Assembly: GCA_900318915.1 (NCBI GenBank)
Contig: ONMI01000003.1
Span: 37,021 to 101,020, forward strand
Direction: 5' to 3'
Origin: an uncultured Prevotellaceae bacterium
GTDB lineage: Bacteria; Bacteroidota; Bacteroidia; Bacteroidales; Bacteroidaceae
DNA length: 64,000 bases
Shown here in pieces: positions 44,138-54,056 of the stretch. The notes beneath the pieces are model-generated. The model worked only from the letters and a program-made list of their open reading frames with translations, was not told where the DNA came from and did not search any database. Numbering within the stretch: position 1 is the stretch's first letter; each line of letters opens with the position of its first letter. A program made the position numbers and the translations under genes.

Positions 44138-45916
44138 TTATTTGTTCACAAACTTCTTGCCATTCTGGATGATAACACCCTTGGTGGCCTTGGTTACTTC
44201 CTGACCGTTCAGGTTGAACACGCGGAGGTTCTTGGCATTGGGAGCAGTCTCAACATTGTTGATACCGTCGGCCAGTGTGGCGTCGCCCTGGAGAATGTAG
44301 AGAGGAACGCTCGACACAACACCGCGGCCGCCGATGAACACCTTGGCAGAACGGCCGGTCACGCCAGCGGGCAGAGGATCGCAGGTCACGGCCACGAAGT
44401 CGAGACCAACATACTGACCCTGGCTGTCGCCGTCGCGCATCGACTCGTCAACCATCACACCGCTCACCCAGTCGGGAGCGTCAACGAGGTAGTAGTACTC
44501 GTTCAGGTCCTCATCGAACCATGACTGTGCGGTATAGACAGCAGCACCGCCCATATCGTTGTCGGAACCTACCACAGCACCGTCGGTGCTGCAGGTCTGA
44601 CCGTCGTCGCTGATGCGGAGAGCATTCAAACCGTTCTCAAGCACCTCAACAGCGTCGTACATGGCGTGAACACCCACCTGCATGGCGATGCAGCCATTGT
44701 AAGTGAAGGTGTAGGCATCTCCAGTGCCGGGATTGTATACGCTGAAGCGGCCGGGCTCTACGTCGTCAACATCATCGTTCACCTGCCAGCCATAGACACC
44801 GAAGTCGATGGTGCTCTTGTCAAATCCGTCGATGACAATAGCGAAACCGTACTCATCGAAGTCGTTGGGGTCAATCACCACAGGCACGTTGTACTCGATA
44901 CCGAACTCGTCGACCTCTTTCTTCGAGAAGAGAATCTTACCCTCGTAGATGGTCTTGCCGTTGCGGGTGTCGGCATTGTCCATGCTGAAGCCCAGAGTGT
45001 CCTCGGCCACGGCATACAGGGTCTCGTAAATCTGGTCGCCGGCGCGCAGCTGCACGGTGCCGTCAGAACGCTCCACTCTCACCACATTGGTGATGTAGCA
45101 TTTCAGGGTGTCACCCTCGGCGATGGGCTGGCGCTTGAAGGAGCAGCCAGAAGCCACTACGCTCTCTACATAGAGGTTGGAAAGCGGACGCTCCATGACC
45201 TGCTCCACCTGGAAGCAGGGGCACATGACTACAGAATTGTCTTGCATTGTCACGTCGGTCTCACCGGTGCCGAACATGTTGTCGCTCAGAGCACCCCATG
45301 CAGCGGTGTTGCGGTAGTTCTGACCGTTGTAGTAATAACGCTGGTGGTCATCGGCAGGGTTCTTCATACCGATAGAGTCGGTAAGGGTACGGCCGGCATA
45401 CTGCGGACGTTTGTGGTAAATCAGATAGAGGTTCTCCTCACCGATGCAGAAGGAGTCTCTGCCAAGACGGAGTGTAGGAGTATAATACAGACGGCCGGGA
45501 TCCTGGCTCCAGGTATAGTCTCCGTCTACCACGGTTGCCTCGGGATTGACCAGAATGTCGCCCATGTTGTTGCCAGACTGGTCGTAGTAGTACTGATGCC
45601 ATACACCAGCCTTGCCGGGAATCTGGTTCTCATACACAACTTCCTGCCAGGGAACGAGGTTGATGGTGCTGGCATAGTAGCCGTAGCCGTTCAGGCCGAA
45701 ACCACCATAGTAGGCACCTGCCGGACGTTTGTAGTAGGCACCCGACGACTTGGTGCGTGCGGGAGTCTGCTTCTCATCTGCCACCTTGAAGTACTTCATG
45801 TCAAACAGGGTGGGAAGGCTCTTCTGCTGAATCTTTTCCACGTCTTTCACGGAAATCTGAGCAGAGGCAGCTGCTGTCATCATGCAAGCAGCCATCACAA
45901 GTAAAGATTTCTTCAT
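44138..45916 (-). CDS. Secreted protein with T9SS-type C-terminal sorting domain
   Basis: 592 residues. Signal peptide (ending ASAQ), a Tyr/Gly-rich N-terminal region (GGFGLNGYGYYAS), long beta-rich middle without catalytic motif, and a C-terminal domain NLRVFNLNGQEVTKATKGVI...GKKFVNK typical of type-A T9SS signals, which direct outer-membrane translocation and surface attachment. It lies 91 nt after the DUF4302 gene of SusCD locus 2, with a hairpin between, and may be functionally tied to that locus. Function unknown. Confidence 0.7.
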   Translation of the reverse strand: MKKSLLVMAACMMTAAASAQISVKDVEKIQQKSLPTLFDMKYFKVADEKQTPARTKSSGAYYKRPAGAYYGGFGLNGYGYYASTINLVPWQEVVYENQIPGKAGVWHQYYYDQSGNNMGDILVNPEATVVDGDYTWSQDPGRLYYTPTLRLGRDSFCIGEENLYLIYHKRPQYAGRTLTDSIGMKNPADDHQRYYYNGQNYRNTAAWGALSDNMFGTGETDVTMQDNSVVMCPCFQVEQVMERPLSNLYVESVVASGCSFKRQPIAEGDTLKCYITNVVRVERSDGTVQLRAGDQIYETLYAVAEDTLGFSMDNADTRNGKTIYEGKILFSKKEVDEFGIEYNVPVVIDPNDFDEYGFAIVIDGFDKSTIDFGVYGWQVNDDVDDVEPGRFSVYNPGTGDAYTFTYNGCIAMQVGVHAMYDAVEVLENGLNALRISDDGQTCSTDGAVVGSDNDMGGAAVYTAQSWFDEDLNEYYYLVDAPDWVSGVMVDESMRDGDSQGQYVGLDFVAVTCDPLPAGVTGRSAKVFIGGRGVVSSVPLYILQGDATLADGINNVETAPNAKNLRVFNLNGQEVTKATKGVIIQNGKKFVNK

Positions 45917-45965
45917 AATTGTTTTGATAATTGAGGTTATTGAATGGTTGTTCTTTTCTATTGAT

Positions 45966-46000
45966 ACCGCTGCAGGGTCGCTGTATCGCCCTGCAGCGGT
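45966..46000. other. Perfect 12-bp stem-loop after the DUF4302 gene
   Basis: Arms accgctgcaggg / ccctgcagcggt, 11-nt loop, starting 8 nt beyond the DUF4302 stop on the minus strand. There is no T-run after it on the minus strand, so it may be a weak terminator or an mRNA-stabilising hairpin that reduces transcription into the T9SS gene. Confidence 0.6.
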
Positions 46001-46007
46001 TTGAAAA

Positions 46008-47372
46008 TTATTTCACGATATCGAACCAGAGATTGCTGTCCTTGGTCTCGATGCGCAGGGTGTTTAGATTGAAACGGGTGCCGGAAGGCTTCGCGTTGAG
46101 CTGGCCGTTCATGGCCTCGACGATGGTCTGAATCTCAGGAATCTGGGTCAGCATGGTCTCGGCGGCCTTGTCGTTCGGACCCTCATAAGTCAGGGTGAGC
46201 TTGTTGCTCTCGTCGAAGCTGTAACCGAAGATATAGTCGAGACTAATGGTCGAGGTGTTGCGTTTGTAACTCACGGTCATCACCACCTTGTCCTTGCTGG
46301 TGTTGTACTTCAAGATGTTGCGGTCGTAGGTGAGCTTCTTCGATTTGAAGGCTTCCGACAGTCTGGTCATCAAGTCGCCATAGGCTGCGCTCATCTCGCT
46401 CTTCGCGGTCCAGCGCCACTGGCGGGTCTCATCGATGAGTGCCTGGCGGAAGAAGCGGTTGGGCTCGTCGCCGTCGATGATGAAACGGTCGTCGCCGGTG
46501 CCGATGAAGAGATCCTGGTCGGGATGGTACATAAACTCCTGTTCAGAGGCTTCTTCCTCTCCGTTTTCAATCTTGAACGAGTCGCGCAGACGGAGATAAT
46601 AGTCATCACCGCGTTTGGTGATGAGGAAGGCATTGAAGCTCTCGTCGATAATCTCATCGCCGTCGTAGGGGAAGATGTTGGGAATACCGTCGTCGATACC
46701 CGTCATCTTGAAGTCGCCGGTGGGAGTGTGCAGCACGTCGAAGGTAGGATTGCTTGAGGGGAACATCGTCTTCATGAAGGTCTCCACATCAGCCAGATAG
46801 CTTTCATACTCCACACCTTCTTCCACTGGGGTGAACAGGTTGTAGGTACCGCGCTTCTTGCCTTTCAGCATCATGTAGGAGGCGTCCTCGGGAGCATCGA
46901 CGATGATGAACTCGTAGTCGCCGCCCACACCGGTGCCGGTCTCATTGTTCGGCTCGTCAGCATTGCCTGTCCAGAGGATATCCTCGGGGTCGGTGAAGGC
47001 GTGCAGACAGTCGTTGTGGCTGTTGAACGACAGCACAGGGCCGTTGTCGGTGATGACCTCCCACAGCGAGGTGTCGGTGCGGTACACATTGTCGGTGAAC
47101 TGGTTCTTCATCGATACCACCACCGAGTGGTCTTTGTTGAAGCGGCACAGCACGAGATAGCCCGAGCCGTAGGGAGCCTCATTGTCGTTGGTGGGGTAGA
47201 GCTGCATGGCCCATCCGTTGGGCTGCGCCATCAGGCGTGAGGAGTAGAGGGCGCTGGCTTCGTTCAGACGCTCGGCGGCCGTCTTGTCGAACAGGTCGTC
47301 TTCCTCGTTCACACAGGCGGTGAAACCGATGCCCGCTGCCAATAGCAGGGTAAGGGATAATATCTTTTTCAT
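46008..47372 (-). CDS. DUF4302 lipoprotein
   Basis: 454 residues. Lipobox FTAC followed by VNEEDD. The start of the mature part (AAERLNEASALYSSRLMAQPNGWAMQLYP) and the following FNKDHSVVVSMKNQF, LSFNSHNDCLHAFTDP and GGDYEFIIVD segments are characteristic of DUF4302, a family nearly always found beside SusC/SusD and a zinc metallopeptidase. Probably surface-exposed and binds the locus substrate. 23 nt downstream of the metallopeptidase gene. Confidence 0.85.
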   Translation of the reverse strand: MKKILSLTLLLAAGIGFTACVNEEDDLFDKTAAERLNEASALYSSRLMAQPNGWAMQLYPTNDNEAPYGSGYLVLCRFNKDHSVVVSMKNQFTDNVYRTDTSLWEVITDNGPVLSFNSHNDCLHAFTDPEDILWTGNADEPNNETGTGVGGDYEFIIVDAPEDASYMMLKGKKRGTYNLFTPVEEGVEYESYLADVETFMKTMFPSSNPTFDVLHTPTGDFKMTGIDDGIPNIFPYDGDEIIDESFNAFLITKRGDDYYLRLRDSFKIENGEEEASEQEFMYHPDQDLFIGTGDDRFIIDGDEPNRFFRQALIDETRQWRWTAKSEMSAAYGDLMTRLSEAFKSKKLTYDRNILKYNTSKDKVVMTVSYKRNTSTISLDYIFGYSFDESNKLTLTYEGPNDKAAETMLTQIPEIQTIVEAMNGQLNAKPSGTRFNLNTLRIETKDSNLWFDIVK

Positions 47373-47395
47373 GTCCTTAGTTTACGTTTTTATGA

Positions 47396-48607
47396 TTACT
47401 GCTGAAGTGACTTGTACTGGTTCACCCAGTTTCTCAACTCATCCATCACGGTGATGGAAGGATTGTTGGTCGACGGCTTGTCGAGACGGTTGATGAGACG
47501 GCCCATGAAATCGTACTGGAAAGTGCCGTCGGCATTGGTCAGATACTGGCGCTGCTGCACTTCGCGGCGAAGGTCGTCGATGCTGATGCCCCAGTTGTCC
47601 ATCATCCATTTGCGCACCATCGCAAGCTTCTGCAGAATGACTTCCTGGCCGATGAAACCGGCCTTGTGGAGCCACTGCACCTGGCCGTTCTCGTCGAGGG
47701 CCACAAAGTCGTCGGCATTCCGGGCGCACAGACGGCGGTATACCTTGCCGTCGCCGTTGTCGGCCTCGTGGTAGTAGCCCACGGTGTCGCGGTCGGCACC
47801 GGCGGCACGCTTCTTGTAGGTGTCGAAGTCCATGTCGATGTCTTCCCACTCATACTTGGCCGACTCGAGGAGCTGCACCCAGCGAAGGGTGTCCATCGTC
47901 ACATAGTTGGCAAGCACCTCCACCCAGTCTTCGCGGGCCTCGCTCGATGCGTAGGGCGACACGAATCCACGGCCGGCTGCCACTGAGTCGGGGAGGCTGG
48001 TCCAGGTGGTGGCGTCGTACTGGCTCTTCGACACAAGGTTGAAGGCGGTGGGGCGCAGGTTGGTCTGGTCGAGGATATGACCGAACTCATGGTGCATGGT
48101 CTTGAAGAAGTACTCGTTCATCACGTCGAGGTTGCTGGCGTCGAGGTTGTTGGTGTTGTAGAGGGTAATCTTCAAACCGCCCTCGGCCACACCGAGTGTC
48201 TCGGTACCCTGGGTGGGGTTGTAGTTCTTCGAGCCGATCACGTGGATGATGCGCGGGCTGTTGGCCTTCAGGAATTCGGCGGTGCCGTATTTCTCATACA
48301 CATCGAACCACAGATACTTGCTCAGCACGGCCAGGTCTATGCTCTTGTTGTAGTCGGCCGGCGTAAGGTTCTTCTGCATGTCGGAGCCGATGTCTTCCAT
48401 GCGGTAGATCATCTTCACATTGTAGGGCTCGAGGAAGTTCGCCTTCAGGAAGGTGTCGAGCGGGAAGGAGTAGGATGTGCGGTCGAGCGGATGGTCGACG
48501 GTATCGAAGATGGTGGGACCGAAATCGTCGTCATCGCTGCACGACATGAAACCGGCAGTGGTGAGTGCCAGGGCACAGAACAATATGTTTCTGAATGATT
48601 TCATCAT
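47396..48607 (-). CDS. Zinc-binding metallopeptidase lipoprotein (HEFGH), SusCD-associated
   Basis: 403 residues. Lipobox FMSC followed by SDDDD. The metzincin/gluzincin-like HEFGH motif (173-177) supplies two His ligands and the catalytic Glu; Glu in EDWVEVLANYV (about 230) is a candidate third ligand. It sits in the common order SusC-SusD-metallopeptidase-DUF4302, so the locus may take up peptides or glycoprotein fragments released at the cell surface. 15 nt after the SusD gene. An ATG three nt downstream is an equally good start. Confidence 0.85.
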   Translation of the reverse strand: MMKSFRNILFCALALTTAGFMSCSDDDDFGPTIFDTVDHPLDRTSYSFPLDTFLKANFLEPYNVKMIYRMEDIGSDMQKNLTPADYNKSIDLAVLSKYLWFDVYEKYGTAEFLKANSPRIIHVIGSKNYNPTQGTETLGVAEGGLKITLYNTNNLDASNLDVMNEYFFKTMHHEFGHILDQTNLRPTAFNLVSKSQYDATTWTSLPDSVAAGRGFVSPYASSEAREDWVEVLANYVTMDTLRWVQLLESAKYEWEDIDMDFDTYKKRAAGADRDTVGYYHEADNGDGKVYRRLCARNADDFVALDENGQVQWLHKAGFIGQEVILQKLAMVRKWMMDNWGISIDDLRREVQQRQYLTNADGTFQYDFMGRLINRLDKPSTNNPSITVMDELRNWVNQYKSLQQ

Positions 48608-48622
48608 AGTTGAGTTCCTCCT

Positions 48623-50380
48623 TTATTTTACTCTGAATTGTTCGGGATCAAGTAATAGTTTGTTGGTGTTCGACTCGCTCGATACGGTGGGACGTGAGCT
48701 CTCCATACCGGCGGAGATGGCCTCCCAGGGCACCTCGATGGCGCGGTTGGGGTCGTCCTTGGTCAAAAAGATCTCTTCGCTGTAGAGACCGCACTTGTGC
48801 GACCATTCCATACCCCAGCGCTTCAGGTCGAAGAAACGCAGACCCTCGAACATGGTCTCCATGCGGCGGAACCAGCCGAGGCAGTTCATATAGGGCACCT
48901 CCTCAGGAGTCACCACGAAGTCGCTGCTGATGTTCTGGGTGAAGTCCCAGTTGGGAAGCACATTGCCGTCCTTCTCCTGCGGCACACTGTAGTATTTGTA
49001 GATGGCCTCCTTGGTGATGTACTTGATGTAGCCGGTGTCGAAGTAGGCGGTGCGGTCCTCTTCGGAGAAGTTGTCTATCTGCAGGTTCCAGTAGTAGCAC
49101 AGGTCTTGTGCGCCCAGGTCAATCTGACCGGTCAGGATATAGGCCTCGGCACGCTCGAGCAGCAGCTCGTTGGCGGTGAAGGCGCGCAGGATGATGTGGG
49201 GATAACCGATGCCGGCAATCTTGTCGCTGTACTCAAACTGCTCGAAGATCTTCGATGAGATGTAACCGTAGTCCTGGGTGCTTGAGCTCAGGGCAGCGCC
49301 GTTGGCGATGAGCAGCGGGGTAATCATGTAGCCCGACCAGAAGTCGCGGTTGGCAGTGGTGAAGCAGTAGACGTCGCGGGCGGCAAGTCCGGCGCAGGAG
49401 TAGCGGTAGCCCCAGCAGCGGCGGTAGAGCAGCGAGCCGGTGGTCATGAGCAGCAGGTTGTTGTTCTGTGAGGGGTTCTGCCACACGTTCTTGTAGTCGC
49501 TCAGCGTGGTGCAGTCGGTGAATCCCTTGAAGTCGAGCAGCATGTCCTTCACAGAGCTCTCGGTGTTGCCCAACACGGCGTTGGCGTGTTCAATCACCTT
49601 GTTGTACTCTCTCTTGTAGAGATAGAAACGGGCGGCGAAGGCATGGGCGGCATTCATGTTGAAGTGCCATTTGGGATGGTCGTAGATGCCTTCGTTGAGG
49701 TCGGCGAGGCCAGCCTCGAGGTCGGCCTGGATTTTGTCGTAGACTTCCTTCACGGTGCCGCGGGGATAGTCTTTGTGCACCACGTTCTCCACTTCGGTCA
49801 CGTAGGGAACACCGATGTTGCGGCTGTTGGAGGCATCGTCCTTGTAGGCCTGGGCGAACACGTTCACCAGGCAGAAGTGGCAGTAGGCACGGATAAGGAG
49901 GGCCTCGGCCTTGGCGGCCTTCAGCTTCTTGGTCATACCGCTCTTGGCCTCAATCTCATCGATGGCCTGGAGAGCATGGTTTACCGTGGCGATGGCCTCA
50001 TAGTAACCGCCCCACAGACTGCCCGGAGAGTCGTAGTCGCTGTAAGTGGCCATGGTGGCAGGCTCGAACTTGTAGAGCTGGTCGTCCCAGCGGTCGTAGC
50101 TGCTGTAGTTGTAGTGGGCCAGAATCTGCTTGTCGTTCGGGTTGGTGGGGTAGTGGGGGGTGGAGTTGTCAATCACGTTGTCGCTCGACAGCTCGGCTAT
50201 CCAGGAGTAGTTGGCCGAGGGATAGGCGCTCTTCAGCAGGTCGATCACCTTGTCCTCACTGTCTATTTCCGTACGCTCATCGGGCAGCTTGTCCAGAAAA
50301 CTCTCACTGCACGAGCTCATGGTAAGTCCGAATGCGGCGGCGGCTATGGCGAAATGATATTGAATCTTTTTCATTTTCAT
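48623..50380 (-). CDS. SusD/RagB-family lipoprotein, locus 2
   Basis: 585 residues from the ATG at 50380 (MKMKKIQYHFAIAAAAFG); a second ATG at 50374 is also possible. Lipobox MSSC, then SESFLDKLPDE. SusD helices are visible (AEALLIRAYCHFCLVNVFAQAYKD, NAAHAFAARFYLYKREYNKVIEHAN; partly quoted) and a RagB-like C-terminus (WFRRMETMFEGLRFFDLKRWGMEW). Lid of the SusC 2 transporter. Confidence 0.92.
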   Translation of the reverse strand: MKMKKIQYHFAIAAAAFGLTMSSCSESFLDKLPDERTEIDSEDKVIDLLKSAYPSANYSWIAELSSDNVIDNSTPHYPTNPNDKQILAHYNYSSYDRWDDQLYKFEPATMATYSDYDSPGSLWGGYYEAIATVNHALQAIDEIEAKSGMTKKLKAAKAEALLIRAYCHFCLVNVFAQAYKDDASNSRNIGVPYVTEVENVVHKDYPRGTVKEVYDKIQADLEAGLADLNEGIYDHPKWHFNMNAAHAFAARFYLYKREYNKVIEHANAVLGNTESSVKDMLLDFKGFTDCTTLSDYKNVWQNPSQNNNLLLMTTGSLLYRRCWGYRYSCAGLAARDVYCFTTANRDFWSGYMITPLLIANGAALSSSTQDYGYISSKIFEQFEYSDKIAGIGYPHIILRAFTANELLLERAEAYILTGQIDLGAQDLCYYWNLQIDNFSEEDRTAYFDTGYIKYITKEAIYKYYSVPQEKDGNVLPNWDFTQNISSDFVVTPEEVPYMNCLGWFRRMETMFEGLRFFDLKRWGMEWSHKCGLYSEEIFLTKDDPNRAIEVPWEAISAGMESSRPTVSSESNTNKLLLDPEQFRVK

Positions 50381-50421
50381 AGAAATAATCATCTGTTTTG
50401 TTCTTGTTAGTTTGGCACGCA

Positions 50422-53400
50422 TCAGATACCGAGGCGCACGGTGAGGGTAAACTGTTTCGAGAGGGGTGATGCCACACCACCGGCGTTGACGAACTCAGGA
50501 TCCTGTCCGTTGAGCTTGTCGTCGGCATAGAGCAGCAGCAGGTTGGTGGCGTCGAGCTTCAGCGAAGCGGTCGACAGACCAAGCTTGTGCAGGAAGTTGG
50601 GGTTGAAGTCGTAGGTGAGCGACACGTCCTTCAGACGGATGAAACCACCGTCGGCCACACGGGCTGTTGAGTAGTTGTATGCGTTGTAGGCATAGCCCAG
50701 GGTGTAGTCGTTGTAGCGCTGACGGGTAGAGGCGATGGCGGGGATGGTGGTAATCTTCTCGTCGCCGGGAATCACCCAACGGTTCTTGAACTCCTTCGGC
50801 ATGGCGCTCTGGTCGGAGTAGCCGGCGCTGAACACGCGGTCCAGACGGAGTTTGTTGCCGAACGAATAGGTGACGAAGATGTTCAGACGCCAGTTCTTCC
50901 AGCGGAGCATGTTGTTCATACCACCGGTGGTGGTGGGCTCCGACGGACCTTCATACTTCAGGAAGTCGAGCTTGTCGTACTCCTGGAAGTTGATGGCGGT
51001 GGTGGTCACGTCGCCGTTCTCGTTGAGGATGGTGGGGATACCTTCATCGTTCAGACCCATGAAGGGGATGGAGAACAGGGCACGGTGGGGATAGCCTTCG
51101 CGGGCGAAACCGTTGCTGCTCACCAGGTCGATGACGCGGGTCTGGGCCAGCAGCTCCGTAATCTCGGTGTCGCAGTAGGCGAAGGTGAGGTCGGTCTGCC
51201 AGGTGAAGTCGTTGGTGCGGATGTTGGTGGTACTCAGCGTCGCCTCGACACCTTTCGATTTCATGGAGGCCACGTTGGCGAACTTGCGGATCTCACCGCC
51301 GGCACCCGGGGTGTTGGTGTAACCCATCAGGTCGAAGTTGTCGCGCCAGTAGATATCGCTGGTAAAGTTGATGCGGTTGTTGAGGAAACCGAGGTCGACA
51401 CCCACGTTGAACTCATGTTTCTTCTCGTAGGTAAGGTCGGAGTTGCCGAGCTGATAGAGACCGAGGGCGGTCTCCTGCTCGTCGCCCCAAGGACGCCAGA
51501 TGTTGTAGGCGCGGAACACGGGCAGGGCGTTGGTGGCTGTGGTCTGCTCACCCACCAGCGAGTAGCTCAGACGGATGGTGGCGTGCGAGAAGGCACCGTT
51601 TGTTTTCATCATCCACTTCTTGAAGAACTCCTCCTCATGGGCGTTCCACGAACCGGAGACGTTCCAGGTGGGGAGCCAGCGAGAGCTGCGGGCCTTGCCC
51701 AGCTGGTTGGAGCCGTCGTAGCGGCCCGTCAGGTTCAGGGCGTAGCGGCCTTTGTAGGAGTAGTTGATATTGGCGAAGTAGGCCAGACGGCGGTTCCACG
51801 AGCGGCCGAACGAGTCGGTGGTGGTGCCTTCTTCCTTCATCTGCTTCTCGCGGTAGTAGTTCTTCTCCACGATACGGTTCTTCTCATAGTCCACACCCAT
51901 GGTGATGTGCTCCGATGCGTCGTAGTCGGCACGGTTGGCTTCCATACCAGCAAAGGCGTTGAAAATATGGGTGTCGTTCCACACCTTATTATAATTAACG
52001 GTGCCACGGAAGTCGAGCTGCTTCACACTGTTGCGGTTGATGGTGTAGATACCGCCGGTGGGCATGATGGAGATAGGCAGCGAGTTGGGCTGGTCGGGAT
52101 CCTGATACAGGTACGTGTTGTTGTACATGATGTTCGGGTTGTCCACGCCTGCACGGTAGGCCTCGGCCTGGTTGGAGTGGTTCAGCACGATGTGCTCGCG
52201 GGTGGAGCGGTTCACGCGGTAGCTGCCCAGGGCGTTGAACTCAAGACCCAGGATGGGTTTCCACGACAGCTCGCCCTGGAACTTGGTGTCCATCACGTTC
52301 ACATCGATGTAGTTGTTGCGCAACTCGTCGAAGATGTTGAAGGTGGCGTAGTTACGGGTGTACTTCATGTTGGGGTCCAGCGTGCGGGCCGTGTTCATGG
52401 CAAAGCTGAACGGGTTGATATCGAAGTTACGGTTCACGGCACCGCTCACCACGTCGGTGCTCTGATTCAGTGTACCGGGAGCCTTCTGGTCGCGGTAGGA
52501 GCTGTTGGTACGCATGGTCAGCGTCACGTGCTTCGACAGGTTGAACGAGGCGTTGATATTGGCGGTGTAGCGCTGCACCTTGCTGTCCTTGTACCAGCCC
52601 GGGTCGTTCATGGCGGAAAGCGAGGCGTACATCTGCGACTTGTCGCTACCGGTGGAGATGCTCACCGAGTGGTCCATCATCACATTGTTGTTGAACAGAA
52701 GGTCGAACCAGTCGGTGTTGCGGAACTCGGCCTGCTGCAGGTAGGCGTTCATGGCTGCCTCGTTGAAGGGCAGACCGAAACCGGTCTCGGGGTCATACTG
52801 GTCGATGAGGTTGTACATACGTCCGTACAGACCGGCAGAGGAACCGTTGGCAAGGGCGGAGAACTCCAACCAGCCTTTGGCTTCCATTTCCTTGTAGATA
52901 CCCATCTGCTCCTGCGAGTTGCTGATGTTGTACTCGTTGTAGGAAGGCTTGAGGCGGTAGGTGAACTCACCGGTGTAGTTGATGCTGCTGTGGCCGCTGC
53001 GGCCTTTCTTGGTGGTGATGACTACCACACCAGCCATGGCGCGGGCACCGTAAATAGAGGTGGCGCTACCGTCTTTGAGCACCTGGAAACTCTCGATATC
53101 GTCGGCGTTCAGACCGGCGATGGCGTTGGAAATCAGGGTCTCGGCATCACCCGAGGAAAGGTCGTCGGCCGACACCGACACGGCGTCCTCCATAATCACA
53201 CCGTCGACCACCCACAGCGGCGAGGAGCTGCCGTAGATGGAGGTGGCACCACGCACGCGGATTTTCGGGGCGGTACCGAAGGTGCTCGACACGTTCTGCA
53301 TCGACACACCGGCCACACGTCCCTCAAGGGCACGTGTCACGTCGGCCACACCGTCGAGTTTCGCCTTTTCGGCGTCCACCTTGGTTGTAGCTCCCGTGAA

Positions 53401-53748
53401 GAGGCGTTTGTCCATTTTCTGAATACCGGTCACCACCACTTCCGACAGCTCGCGCGAAGCTTCGGGATACATCGTGACCTTCATGTTTTGTGTTCCTTTT
53501 ACTGTGACTTTGGTCATACCCACATAGGTGATCTCCAGTTGGGGGTTGGCCGTGGGGGAGCTGATGGAGAACTCTCCGTCGATGTTGGTCACTACACCGG
53601 TGCTCGTGCCTTTTATTTTCACGGTGGCACCGATAATCGGCTCGTTGTCCTCGCTCGAGATGACCACACCGTTCACAGTGTGTTGTGCCATGGCTATTCC
53701 TATTCCAAGGAACAGACACGACAGAATCAAGCTAAGTCTCTTTCTCAT
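50422..53748 (-). CDS. SusC-family TonB-dependent receptor, locus 2
   Basis: 1108 residues from the ATG at 53748 (MRKRLSLILSCLFLG), chosen for the clean signal peptide ending AMAQ; the ATG at 53760 adds MSVF. CarboxypepD_reg domain (VNGVVISSEDNEPIIGATVKI), SusC motif ELSEVVVTGIQKMDKRLFTG, plug (VAGVSMQNV, IRVRGATSIYG, SFQVLKDGSATSIYGARAMAG), and a large barrel ending FTLTVRLGI. First gene of the SusC-SusD-metallopeptidase-DUF4302 operon. Confidence 0.93.
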   Translation of the reverse strand: MRKRLSLILSCLFLGIGIAMAQHTVNGVVISSEDNEPIIGATVKIKGTSTGVVTNIDGEFSISSPTANPQLEITYVGMTKVTVKGTQNMKVTMYPEASRELSEVVVTGIQKMDKRLFTGATTKVDAEKAKLDGVADVTRALEGRVAGVSMQNVSSTFGTAPKIRVRGATSIYGSSSPLWVVDGVIMEDAVSVSADDLSSGDAETLISNAIAGLNADDIESFQVLKDGSATSIYGARAMAGVVVITTKKGRSGHSSINYTGEFTYRLKPSYNEYNISNSQEQMGIYKEMEAKGWLEFSALANGSSAGLYGRMYNLIDQYDPETGFGLPFNEAAMNAYLQQAEFRNTDWFDLLFNNNVMMDHSVSISTGSDKSQMYASLSAMNDPGWYKDSKVQRYTANINASFNLSKHVTLTMRTNSSYRDQKAPGTLNQSTDVVSGAVNRNFDINPFSFAMNTARTLDPNMKYTRNYATFNIFDELRNNYIDVNVMDTKFQGELSWKPILGLEFNALGSYRVNRSTREHIVLNHSNQAEAYRAGVDNPNIMYNNTYLYQDPDQPNSLPISIMPTGGIYTINRNSVKQLDFRGTVNYNKVWNDTHIFNAFAGMEANRADYDASEHITMGVDYEKNRIVEKNYYREKQMKEEGTTTDSFGRSWNRRLAYFANINYSYKGRYALNLTGRYDGSNQLGKARSSRWLPTWNVSGSWNAHEEEFFKKWMMKTNGAFSHATIRLSYSLVGEQTTATNALPVFRAYNIWRPWGDEQETALGLYQLGNSDLTYEKKHEFNVGVDLGFLNNRINFTSDIYWRDNFDLMGYTNTPGAGGEIRKFANVASMKSKGVEATLSTTNIRTNDFTWQTDLTFAYCDTEITELLAQTRVIDLVSSNGFAREGYPHRALFSIPFMGLNDEGIPTILNENGDVTTTAINFQEYDKLDFLKYEGPSEPTTTGGMNNMLRWKNWRLNIFVTYSFGNKLRLDRVFSAGYSDQSAMPKEFKNRWVIPGDEKITTIPAIASTRQRYNDYTLGYAYNAYNYSTARVADGGFIRLKDVSLTYDFNPNFLHKLGLSTASLKLDATNLLLLYADDKLNGQDPEFVNAGGVASPLSKQFTLTVRLGI

Positions 53749-53829
53749 AAATACACTCATTTATAATCTTGTTTCTAATTCTTTTTGATTATGGTATTTC
53801 GAATAAGGCTAACATTTAATAACAGTATG

Positions 53830-53861
53830 CAAAAATAATTATTTTTTAGGCATTCAACAAA
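53830..53861 (-). promoter_or_regulatory. SusCD operon 2 promoter
   Basis: On the minus strand: TTTG at 53861-53858, 20-nt spacer, TATTTTTG at 53837-53830. Predicted start near 53823, about 65-75 nt before the SusC ATG. Confidence 0.65.
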
Positions 53862-53979
53862 GAAAATGACGAAAAACTGCAATTTTTATCCAAAAGTGGT
53901 AATTTTTATTCTATTATCGGCCATGTTTTAACAATTCGGTAATATTTCACCCCTTTCGCGACCATGTGTCAAATTGAAA

Positions 53980-54025
53980 GCATGCCGCCGGCAAACCTTC
54001 GTCCGAAGGTGTACCGGCGGTATGC
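53980..54025 (-). terminator. Nested hairpin terminator after the coiled-coil lipoprotein gene
   Basis: Outer arms gcatgccgccgg (53980-53991) and ccggcggtatgc (54014-54025) with one G-U pair enclose a second hairpin, accttc / gaaggt. On the minus strand it follows the stop at 54057 by about 30 nt and is followed by tttcaattt. Confidence 0.7.
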
Positions 54026-54056
54026 TGAGAGGGTGATAAAAGGGTTTTCTCCTGCC

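Noticed and set aside
51085-53766. 893-residue plus-strand frame
   Set aside because: Antisense shadow of the SusC 2 gene with Val/His/Gly-rich composition.
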